Positions 12,201-22,810 of a DNA stretch of 64,000 nt are shown piece by piece. Numbering within the stretch: the first letter of the stretch is position 1; every line of letters starts with the position of its first letter. This DNA is from Membranipora membranacea (lineage: Eukaryota > Bryozoa > Gymnolaemata > Cheilostomatida > Membraniporidae), in the NCBI GenBank assembly GCA_914767715.1, contig OU612073.1, positions 14,074,001 through 14,138,000 of the forward strand, given 5' to 3'. A program made the position numbers and the translations under genes. The notes beneath the pieces were generated by a model, which saw nothing but the letters and a program-made list of their open reading frames with translations, was not told the DNA's origin and did no database searches.

Positions 12201-15200
12201 CCTGGGGTGCCATCTTCTCGAGAATAAGCTATACTTTCAAGACGCCCATCATGCATAGAAAGAATTCTCAACCTCCTCAGTTTTGTGAAAATCCCCTTTT
12301 GCAGAACAGTTATGCGGCTGTAATCGATGCTCAATGTATCAAGATTCACCAAATCATCAAACATACCGGAAGTTAGATTTTCTAGTTTAGTGTGACGAAT
12401 GTAAAGCTTTTGCAGAGTGGTCATATTACGGAAAATATCTGCTGGCAATAGAGTAAATGGGTTCTCGGAAATATCAAGGAAATGAATGTCAGTTAATCCT
12501 TGAAAACAGCTTTCAGGGATGACATCGATGTCGTTAGAGCAGAGAACAAGCTCATTGAGGCTGCCATTGGCGTTGCAAATCGCTGTGATATCGAACGCTG
12601 AAACATTGGTTATGCTGAGAATTCTCCGCAGCTTAGAGTTGTCCGTTTGGTTTGCCATGTGGTAGGTAAGATGCTTATAGTAATCTGAATGGTCGAAGTG
12701 AAATGGCAGTGACTTTCGCTCTTTATCCCAAGGAAAGTTGAGTTTGTCTGTTTTATCTTTAGCATACACATGTTTTATAGCGAGTGATTGGAGATGTGGA
12801 AATATATTCTGCAGAACAGCAGAGCTGTAGGTGATTTGTCCTGGAAGGCATCCTTCTTGAAGCTTTGTGTCTCTCATACAGTGTATAACTAACACCAACA
12901 CCGAGGGCATAGTGTTCTGCGATGGAAGCAGTTTAACTATATCAATTTTTTGGCTAACGTTGGAAGAGAAAATCAGCCTCAGCTCTGTTAACTGATCAAA
13001 ATTAGGAGTATCATCAACAGCAGGGCGTATTCTGGAGGGTTCATCGCTGATAACAGATTCCATGGAGACAAGTGAAACTTTATCAGCTAAATAATTAATA
13101 TCATCATAACTGGTGTTGCAGTTTTCAATGCGCAGTGATGAAGCCATCAGTTTGTTCTCTATTACTGTCGCTGAAAAATCTGAAATATAAAAGTTTAATA
13201 TATGAATATGAACTTTTTTTGGATAATAAACATTTGGTGAAATTATTTTATAGAATACCCAAAAAAAATGAAAAGAAAAATACTGACTACCAAAAAACGG
13301 AAGCACTCAAGTTGACTCAGAAGTCTGGTGCCTCTTTAGTGAGGTTTTATGATTACACGTGTGTATACTGTATACAAACATGTAACACTGACTCAATAGT
13401 GATTCAAGGATGATTGAGGTCCTAATAACTATTGTTGCAAATACAAGCAAGGAAAAACGGTGCTGCCATTGAATTCCATATCGGAATAGTACAATTCTGT
13501 GGGGGCTGCATATTAAAACTGAGATAATTGCACACTGTTTATTCTTGGCTGGGCTAGGACCAATACCACTGTTAGTAATAGTTGAACTTCAATGTCGTAA
13601 TGTAAATTGTCAAAGATTTCCCTACTTCTCGGCCTATTGGCTAAGATGAAAGTGTCACTGCCAATGGCCGATTAGTGACAGTTCAGTTTTGGCAGCTCGC
13701 TGCACACCCACGATTAGGAGGTCCACCATGGCCTCACCTTTAGGATGCATTCTAGTTTTCTAGAATGTATCACATTCTCAGTATGAGGATTAGGGCACCT
13801 TGCGTCCCTCTTTAGGGGCAGCCCAATCTTCTGTTTCTTAGCAAACAGCAAGATTTGCCTACTTCCAAGATGTAACAGTTTCTCCTTGGTAATACCACCA
13901 TGGTCAACAGACAGATCATCTTTTTTGTGACGGTTCGTGATATCGGAAGGAACAAAGCAACACCATACATCAAATCGAAGGGAATTTTCTCCTGAGTAAG
14001 AATATTAAGGTAGTAAAGAAAAAAATTTGGGGGGCGGCCTTATTTTTAAGCAAAACAAATTGTTTGGGGACTTTTTTGGGCCTGTTTCTACCTTGGATGA
14101 TAAATATATACTTCCAATGCCTCAGAAATATGCATTTAGATGATATTTATCCATGGTTAGAAAAGAAATTTTGCATCTCTAAAGAAATCACCAAAAAAAA
14201 CCTTAAACAAATTTAATTTCTGCAAAGTGGTAGTTGTCTCTCCCGTTTTGGATTTTTTTCATTTTTTTGTTGTTTAACAAGGTTTAACTTCAACAAAATA
14301 TTACACAGACGGTCATGAGCAAACTGCCATATCCCAGAAGAGGTACAGCAGTCGTAGTCACTCCAATCTGAATATACAGCCTTGTTTTAAGCTAGAAAGT
14401 CGAAGCAGACGTCGCACCCACAACGACAAGATTGCGGCAAAAGTTTCCTCTCATATTCGGCAGCTGCAAGCTTACAATCTGCATTGTGATGACCGGTAGT
14501 TGGTCCCTGTCAATTCCTCTAGATCTTTAAGAGCTGGGGGTAGTGCGGTGTATACAATCTTGCAGACAGCCCCGGTAATCTCCCGCCCATGATCGTTGAT
14601 TACAGATGGTTCAATTTTTTTTATTCTGGCTGGGCAATCTCCCATTTGCTTGCCTCATAGTCAGAGAGACAGACAGAGAATGAAAGTATCTTCTGTGTTC
14701 ATACTTCCCTGATAATAGTTGGTGGCTGGTTGATAAAATGACAGGGTATTGTAATTTTTAGGTGCATGAGACTTGCACCACCGTTTCATGCAGTGCAGCT
14801 CCCTACAGGATGAAAATTTACATTGGATCTTGAATTCGGGTTTTTTCATATATTAAAACCTGGTACATTATTTGATTATTATAAGATTTCGGTGAGGTTG
14901 TCAAAGAAAGCTTACATCAAGGAATTTTATAAAGATAATCACCTATATCTTGACCCCAAAATTCAGCAATAATTGGTCAGGACGCTAAATTAACTCTCGA
15001 AGCACTACAGCTTTAGCACAAACTGGGTAGCTGCTGAGTTGTTTAATTGTCCTTCTCCAATGATACCAAGGCACCATTGAGCAGTTCTTAGCCTGACTTT
15101 GACTTGCAGTCGCCCCTGTGTAGTTGTCTCAATGACAACTCATGATTAGCCAATATGTTAAGCCGATGTGTTATGAAGAAACTTGTGTGAAATGTGACAA

Positions 15201-18200
15201 ACCACCTGGCACAAGTTTCATATAAAGCATTTCATATAAAGGGCAACTCAAGCACCGAAATCAACAGCATTGCATAGTATCTCGTCTGCCATGTTATTAG
15301 ATGATTGAAGACTTCTTTGCTTTGCATTTGTTCATTGCTTCTGCCAGAAAAGCTTGTCTTGCCATACTTTTAGCAATTTACATGAGCTCCACCAAGACCG
15401 TCCGTTCTTGGGAGATGAAGCAGCTTTTCACGCGGGCAGAGCGTCTTTTTTGGCATCGCCAATGAGAGCAGCTATGACATGGTTAGCTTGTTCGGGACCT
15501 ATTTCAAAGCTGCATCAGCAGATAAGTCCCCACTCTTTGCGACCCAACTTTTGAATTCAATGATGACGCACTGCAGTTAAGGGAAAATAGATCAACCAAT
15601 AAGGCACTTTCATTGCTAGCTCACAAAGTCTTGACAGCCATGAGTGAATGAAACTCAGAGTTTTGATACCCTCCACCGACATGTCCTGCTCTCAGAATTA
15701 TCCCATATGTGTTTAAACCATGTTCAATTGAGCACTTCAGGTCCTGCCTTGCATATTACAGAAAGATTTAGGTGATCATTAAGAATATGTTCTGAGACAG
15801 GTACTATAAACGATTGGGTTCCTCAGTTATTTAAAAGTTCTAGGTCCGACTTTATCTCAATTTATCTTAAATTCGAATTTACACTGCCCCTTTTATCTGT
15901 AACAGAATGATGGGATAAAATCGGAATAAAAATTATACTGTTTTCAAACATTGCCAAAAACCAAGTGTATTAATGCTAATGCTAATACCTTTGGAATGTG
16001 TGAAACTGTTATGGTTTTTGGATTATATGGAACTTATTGAGATGTCAGGCAACGCAGATACAGCCAGCACAAGTTGTTATAGCTATTTAAAAATCAGAAA
16101 GATTAACTTCACCCCAAACCCTTTTAAAAAATCAAACATTATAAATTGAAACTTTAATCTGCTCACAGAGCACGTTTAACTCATTTAATCTAACTTCATT
16201 AGCAAACCGCGCACCCGTGTGCCTCCTATCAAATGTCGGCCCTGTGGAACAAACTGTACAACAACCTGGAATACAAAAAGACTCCGGCCACCTTCGGCAC
16301 TCAGGTGCTACTGACTTTTTTTCAAACGGATTTTTGCCACATCTTGTATGGTGTATGGACTGGTACCTCAAAAAACTAAAACCTTAACACGCTGATTGCG
16401 CATGTTGGCCTCATCTCTGCCGCACCCGAATACATTCTAATTTCAAAATTCTAAATTCATTGTTGCAGTTGAAAACAAACATACCAAATCTTTGAGGCAT
16501 GTGTTAGAATATGTTCACCTACAGCATAGGTGGGCAACCTTTTTTTGAAAAGGGCCACATTTTACACAGACTCAGCTCAAAAGGCCTCAACAAATATTTC
16601 AAACATAAATTTGGAATGTGAGGTATATTTTGGCTCTGCATATTTTGTACAAACTAAATCAGAATATGTGTTAATAAAAACTGCAGTATGTTGCGAAAAA
16701 AATTGACTCTCATGAGCTCAAACAAAATACTTATATTTATCTATTCTTCTGAAGTTTTGTGACATTAAGCTACAATTATAATCTTTCATGTGTTTGAGCA
16801 AAGGACAAGGGGAAAATTTCAATTAGGCTTGTCGAATGAAGGAACTCTGTAACATTTCAGATAAAATTCCGGAGCACTTGTAACATGACAACTTTTTGTT
16901 ACAAAGCTGACTGCATAAGCTAAAACTAAATAATTAAATATTTATCTAATCGTCTGAAGTTTCGTGACATTAAGTTAAATTTACAATTAATCTTAGTTAC
17001 AAGTGGTTGAGCAAAGGGCAAGGGGAAATTTTTCATATATATATATATTCCATGTTTATTCTGGAGAAGAATAAGTCCTTAGGACTTGTACCCAGAAAAC
17101 AGAAAAATTGATAAAAATATGGTGTAGAATTAAAAAGACATGTAACTAAAAATCAAGAACAATGACAGGTAAAATTACAACGTACACGCAGGCATTAATT
17201 AGCAGTAAAACATTACACAAGTTGATACACAATAGCTAGGAAAAGAAGAGTTAGAACAATGTAGCAGTAGGCTAAAATGAAATGATAAGAACTGACTCAT
17301 TAATTGAGAAGTTTGAGGACGTGGCTCCGAGTGGCATTTTTGAATGTAGCAAGGGATTGACTCAGCTTAACATGATTGGGTAATTCGCTAAACTTCTGAG
17401 CACCGAAATTAGCTAAAGCAAATCTAAAATTTTCCTTGGATAGTCTAAACCCAGAACTTTTAGCAAGCCGAGTTGCCTGTCTAATTATATATGCCTGTCT
17501 AACATTCTTGAGCACTTGTAAGATGACTACATCCAAAAGTTACGAAAGGACATTTTTGTTTTCACTGTTTTGGGTTTAGTTTTTGCAAATTGAAGCTCTT
17601 ATTAAATGTAGTCTACACTAGTACTGTTATGATGTTTTGTAAAGTATGGCTTGGGAAATCCCTTGATACGTCAACATGTATGTAGCCTAACTACATGCAT
17701 GATGCAGAATGGCAAATATTATGAAACTCAAACTAAGGATTGTGCTTACAGAGGGGTATGCATTAGTCTCGTGACCCACTTTTTTCTTCTTTTTTTTCAA
17801 AAGTGGCGTTATGACAAAGCCTGCTATGCATGCTTTGACATCCACATCAGGAAAACAAATGAATGAGTAATCCATTTTTAGACAAAAGGCCGCAATAAGG
17901 CGGCAAAAGATGACTCATTAGGCCGCACCGGCAAAAAGGCCGCAGGTTGCCCACAGCTGACCTTTAGGATAGGGGTGTTGTTGGTTCGCTGGAGCAACCT
18001 GATATTAAATCGCTTGCTTTTTGAATGTCTGGCTCTAGTGAGACCTTACTACCATGTAAAAACTGGTTTAGGAATATGTTACTTGACTTATAAGATACTA
18101 TCTGATCGCTGTAGTGCTAGGCAGTCTGGTGTGAGACTCTTTTCATTATGTATTACTGGCAGCTGTTGTTGTATTGTGCCTCAATAGCTAGATGATCCTG

Positions 18201-20904
18201 ATCAGACTGTGCTTGTAAATGAAGATCGCATGTCGATCTGGTTTCTCTGTTGAACCTCAGTCATACTCATAGACGCTTGAAAAATTTGTCGACTCACTTT
18301 CATTTTGTTGACAACGAAGAATATACACTTGGCCTCTCAAAGAGTTAAGGCTCACAACCAAAGACGCATCTCTTGCAGTTCATTCGTTTCATACCCTATG
18401 TAAGAGATTGCCATGTCAGCAAACCTGGAGACGGTTTGCTTGCTTGTGTAATATTTGTAGCATTTCTTAATGTAGCTCAGTGGCCTTTTGGGACAGTGCT
18501 CTATCAAGTTGTTACTAAACTGTTGGCCTGGGGGATCCTTGCGCATTTTAACTTTCAAGATAATTCGATAAATACGACACCAGAATAATCTGGTCATGTC
18601 TCAGCGGTGCTACTCCAAAGACTAGTCGTTTGGGATTTTGATGTAGGACTGCCTTGTCCGATCACAAATGTTGTTTTACCTTTTGAAGCTCTTATAATGA
18701 CAGTAGGTTACTATACTTTCTTATAGACGATTTTTTTAAATTAGAAACAAGGTGACATCAGACAATAATCTTAATCTTCAAAAAATAGTTCCAATAATCA
18801 TCATTCATTGAATAGTGAAGGGAATTAATAATAACATATTTAAAATTTAGCAGAGACAAAATTATACTCAACAATGTTAAGAAGGGTGGCAGCAAGTAAT
18901 TTATTCTAAATCTGCATTTGGAAAATTAATTATGTTCAAAGATCGGCAAGTGAAAATGCATTTGTAATTCGCTGCCCGGACAACTCCGAATGAATTTTTC
19001 ATATTTGAAATGACCATAGCTTAAAATATATCTAAGTTTTTGTTTTGAGACTTTCAGGAAGTGAAGCAAACATGTGAATCTAGCCTCTTGGCTTTTTTTT
19101 AGTGAATCTGAAAAGCGAAAAAAAAGTCCTCGTCTACAGTATAACCAAATCAAACTAATTTTTTGGTGCCCTCGAAATATCCGGCAGCATAAAAATCCAA
19201 GAAAGTTTTTTTCAACTATTTTTATGTCACCCACTATGTTTTAATCTAAAATAACTGTGTAAATCAAATTTAGTGTGATAGGAACACTCTCTGTGATGTG
19301 TAATGCAAATAGGTATATTTTTGACAAATTTGAAGTTTTCCTCTCTTTAACCCTCCGATTCAGGTGCACCCCCCAATTTAAATTTTTTACTACCAAAATA
19401 TTCTTATTCCCTAGAGTCTTAGCTTCGATTTGATATATAGTGGTGCTTTGTTCCTTCCGATATCACGAAACGCCTTAACGGAGCCACTTTTTTGGGATCT
19501 GTCCGTTGACTACCAAGTTGTTCAGATATAGCGTTGGGATTTAAATTCTGTGCCTTCAAGAATTGTCAATACAAGGTTACGATTGAGGAAGTAGTTGTAG
19601 TCTTAATTTCTTTTTTAATAGACCAACATTTCTCATCCAGTTAACATAATATAATCAAGCTTGCATAAATAAGCCGTGATTCATTGTATTCAGACATTTT
19701 GAAAACCGTTCACTCCCTAAACCTGTTTACTTCAAGGTAGCGTCAATATCAGAATTTACATAGAAGTCAGAGTCCAGGGTTGCCTCCTTAGACAACTTCA
19801 ACAATTTATTGTCTATATCTTATCACTTAAACAATAAAACTCCATGATCAAGGAGTCTTTAACTCCTTGTACAAATCTAACACAATCCCTATAAGCCTTT
19901 CTGAAAAAGCTTATCTTGAAAAGCATGAAGGATAGGTGTAAAGACACTCCTATCTTGTAGAAGCCACCATAATTGAACTTCTCCATTACCTTCTCGTCAC
20001 ACGTAGGAGCAATCTCGAGTCTTGATATATTCAGGCTCCCGAAACACTTTTGTTTTTTTGCTATTGTGAGAAACCAAGTCCATTAGGACAATTAAGTATA
20101 AATGAGGCTATGCAATGACCAGATATTGTTTCTTGGGTGTCTTGCAATGAAGTTCTTTACCAATGTACCCTACGGGCCTAGATGAGTAGGATAATGCATC
20201 GCAAATGCTTGAAATAGTGAAATTTATTGCTCGCTAACATCAATGAACCGATGAGGGAGTTCATTACTAATATTTGTATACTTAGCTAGCTACCATTTGG
20301 TGCTAGCCAACATAAAGTCACCCCAAAGCAGATAAACAAACTTTAATCAATATTTCCTCTCCTAGGGTAGTCTACATATATAGATGCCAATCAGGGAGAG
20401 TAACAACTGTTCGTAATTCAATTACAATGTGATTATTTACCCTTACCCTTACCCATTACCAATTACCCTTACCCATCAGCAAACTGGCCGGATAGTGATT
20501 AAAGCTGTGATTTTAGGATCCGATAATATTAACATTGTCAGATAATCATCAACATTGATATAATATAATATACCTAATATGATATGCTCACCTATAGAGT
20601 GATGGTGATCTGGGCATCTTATATATACATCTATGTCACAGTAGTCGCTGAGATTACATCTATACGGCGTTGTGTGATTGTAGTTCAGAATATCCTCGAA
20701 AAAATCTATAGCACATATTTCATCAGTCACGTTACATAGGAGTGGTAGATTCCTCACATCAGTCCCATTTCTGATCCATTTCGGTGGCACAAGATTCAGT
20801 CGACGACATGAAAGACACGATTCTCCTGGTAAAGCTGCAGATTGATGAATTGCGGAGCTAAGAATGCTTACTGCAAATACGAACAGTCGCAGTTCCGCAT
20901 ACAT
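9228..20904 (-). CDS. Toll-like receptor, copy B (complete, 4 exons)
   Basis: The predicted product is a 1072-residue membrane receptor. Exons are 20904-20592 (signal peptide, Cys-rich start), 13179-11883 (LRR array), 11189-10369 (LRR C-terminal Cys cluster CDC, a second N-cap cluster CPKDCECF, more LRRs, a second CDC cluster) and 10015-9228 (TM and TIR). Phases join as 1, 2, 1 across the three introns. Two cysteine clusters around an inner LRR-NT place it with the Toll/mccTLR architecture. The TIR begins HDVYVIYSDKD (box 1). The box-2/BB-loop segment reads RRRDFMIGEN, where the usual Pro of RDxxPG is Ile. Box 3 is FW. The tail ends after a Ser/Asp-rich stretch at TGA 9228-9230. By family knowledge the TIR recruits MyD88-type adaptors. 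Intron 1 is 7.4 kb because of nested mobile elements. Confidence 0.93.
10124..10240. mobile_element. MITE, TTTGCCTGC family, copy 2
   Basis: It lies in TLR-B intron 3. The left end reads ATTTGCCTGCATTTGC and the right end GCAATGCAGGCAAACTGG, with GCTCCCCC/GGGGAGC inside. Same family as 9073-9157 and 49775-49885. Confidence 0.65.
11190..11882. other. TLR-B intron 2
   Basis: The intron runs between the GTAAGT donor after exon 2 and the CCCAG acceptor of exon 3. From about 11738 it matches the left edge of the window (unit A). I see no gene or element in it. Confidence 0.7.
13629..13849 (+). mobile_element. U2-snRNA-headed SINE, copy 1 (in TLR-B intron 1)
   Basis: The 5' end, CTTCTCGGCCTATTGGCTAA, is almost identical to stem-loop I of U2 snRNA; the AAGTGT that follows also matches, but the U2 branch-point-recognition GUAGUA is absent. 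About 185 further bases are unrelated to U2. A 16-bp target-site duplication with one mismatch (AAGATTTCCCTACTTC at 13613-13628; 13850-13865) flanks it, and the empty site is intact in TLR-A near 1880-1895. That makes it a genuine retroposed element inserted after the duplication. A diverged second copy lies at 57764-57988. Confidence 0.85.
16525..17959. mobile_element. Nested hAT-like element
   Basis: The ends are CATAGGTGGGCAACCT at the left and, inverted, CAGCTGTGGGCAACCT at the right, resembling hAT/Charlie termini (CA..GGTGGGCAA). The flanking 8-mers ACCTACAG (16517-16524) and ACCTTTAG (17960-17967) match at 6 of 8 positions, consistent with an aged hAT target duplication. Inside, a block of about 100 bp around CTGAAGTTTTGTGACATTAA is repeated about 200 bp apart (near 16750 and 16955). 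A LINE fragment is present at about 17040-17545. No intact transposase. Confidence 0.75.
17040..17545 (-). mobile_element. LINE 3' fragment inside the hAT element
   Basis: The minus-strand frame 17536-17300 carries the end-of-RT-polyprotein pattern FSELPNHVKLSQSLATFKNA, typical of the extreme C-terminus of CR1/L2/RTE-type ORF2 proteins. Downstream on the minus strand is an AT-rich tail (ATATATATAT near 17036-17050). It is 5'-truncated and inactive. Confidence 0.55.
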
Positions 20905-22810
20905 GGTGTCGATTACAAAAATGCAATGACCGAGGTGTGCGCTGTTGAACAGTCACGGATCAAGGATGTTGTGAGCAAATATTTGAAGCAGGCACTCAAT
21001 AAAGGCATAATATATCATTAATTGATCATTAAACAAAGGAGCTGTTTTAACTTCCTCCTTAGATGCCTTTTATGTGAATGTTTGAGGCTATTGAGAATGC
21101 TATTTACTGACCTGCTCTAACTTTTGTGCCCAATGTCGTTGTTGAATAAAATGGCCGGTGTAACTGTCCGTGATGTTGTCGGTGAAGTTGTTGATGATAC
21201 TGTTAGTGAAACTAGTGGTGAAAATGTTGTATAAATGTTGATAAAATGTCGCTGTATGATGTGATGCTGCAATGTAGTCGTTATCCAGGTCATTTTAGCA
21301 CCGTAAAAAAGCATTCCTCACGTCACACCCTAAGTTGTCGGTAACATTGAAAACTCAGCCATTTCATCAACAGGCCATTTGTTCGTGCCACTGTATCATT
21401 TGCTCACGCAGATATTTGATCACTTTCCCTTTTTATCACATCACTTTACAAGTCCACCTCAACTTCAGTCCCAACTCAAAAATGCCCTAAACTTATGAAT
21501 AGTTTTTCTTCATCAAACCAAAAAACCAAGTTCTTGATGTTGGGTAAAGGCATACATTATTACTGTAAGGACCTCTCTCAATATCCACGATATAATATAT
21601 AAAAGGGAACCGTATCATTTGAGATGACTGTTCAACTGAGGTCACAATGAAAATATTACATAAACCATGAATAATAACACCTGCAACTCAAGATATATTT
21701 TGCATAAAGAAAAAACATCTTTTATCGCTATACATGATTATTACAATGGTACTGCCAGCGGAATGAAATGCTGCCACTAGTGTAATTTGTAAATCTAAAT
21801 GCACTATCGAGAGGATAGGTTGTGCCAGTTAGTTTACTTAGCCTGATAAACATCCCAATACTCTAATCAGGCTTACCTGTCTGCTGGTAAAGCTACCACA
21901 GAGTCAATGTTTACCTTAGTGTTTGTGATTTGCCCATAGATGAGCAACAAAATAAATTGCAGAAAATGGAGCCCCTTGTTACTTTCGTATTTCCTAACCA
22001 TTTGTTGGCTCGAGAAGTCCTCTAGGTTGACATAAAACGCTGTGCATTGTAAAGGCCGTATACAGGAGAAATCCAGGGAGGTGGAAGGGGCCATCTTTTA
22101 GTGTGAGATGTAGGCTCACTGGTAGGGGATCTAGAATGACAAACCAGTCGCTTGAGTATCCTGAGACTTTCTTCTCAGAGCCAGGTCACTAAATTTGGCC
22201 TAATGAGCTGAATCTACAATTTAAAAAACTCAATGATATCGAATGATTGTAATCAACTCATAGTTTATTAAAGGTATAGCAAAATGATTCATAACTGAGA
22301 GTAAAAAAGTCATTGCATAAAAAGGAAGAAAATGTAAGCCGTGTATCAGAATGAGGCAAGAAGTTGATTGAATCAAGTGATATGGGATATAGGAAACAGT
22401 GTAATAAATTCAACTTCTTTATAAAAGAAAATAATACAAATGCACAAGTTACAAATTGCCATTGCTTGGTTTGAATGTTGGGCAGGGAATGAGAGGCCAA
22501 TACCCAAATCAGATGGCCCCACGTACTTTCTTGGCCAATCAACGACCAGTGTGTCAGGGAATGTTCCCTGAACTCTTCGTTAAAGGTTTGCGCAAAAGAA
22601 GGCATAATAAATTCATCTCAACGATCAGAGTGCTAAATATGAGTGATTCACTGAGTATTAAGGGATACAAAAATATCATCATCATCGCTATCATTACAGG
22701 TTTTTGATAATTTCTAACGTCTTACAAGGTAAAAGTAGCAAAAAATATATGTGAGCAAAAAAATTTAGGTGTCTGCCAAAGGCCTACAGGCGACTAGCCT
22801 ATTAGGCCTA
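20905..22810. other. Intergenic region between TLR-B and receptor-B
   Basis: This is the unit-B counterpart of 3364-5275. It holds the TLR-B 5' flank and the receptor-B 3' UTR (minus-strand AATAAA at about 22269-22264). The two open stretches conserved with unit A are at 22094-21873 and 21314-21117. No gene is called. Confidence 0.5.

Larger units (their letters stand above)
13901..19511. mobile_element. 5.6-kb long-TIR transposon, non-autonomous
   Basis: The element is absent from TLR-A, whose empty site reads TACCACCAAG at about 1919-1928. It is flanked by ACCA (13897-13900 and 19512-19515), a 3-4 bp target duplication. The ends are inverted repeats of about 150 bp: GTCAACAGACAGATC against GTCAACGGACAGATC, then a shared block around CGTGATATCGGAAGGAACAA and another around TAAGAATATT. 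No transposase-sized reading frame is present; only short degraded frames occur (for example around 15420-15570, plus strand). A hAT element is nested at 16525-17959. I cannot assign the superfamily. Confidence 0.88.

Noticed and set aside
13625-13665. A functional U2 snRNA gene
   Set aside because: Only the stem-loop I region matches; the branch-point-recognition sequence, Sm site and 3' stem-loops are absent, and the rest is shared with a dispersed copy.
15354-15570. Transposase remnant inside the 5.6-kb element
   Set aside because: A short plus-strand stretch has vaguely transposase-like composition but is broken by stops, and I could not match any motif.
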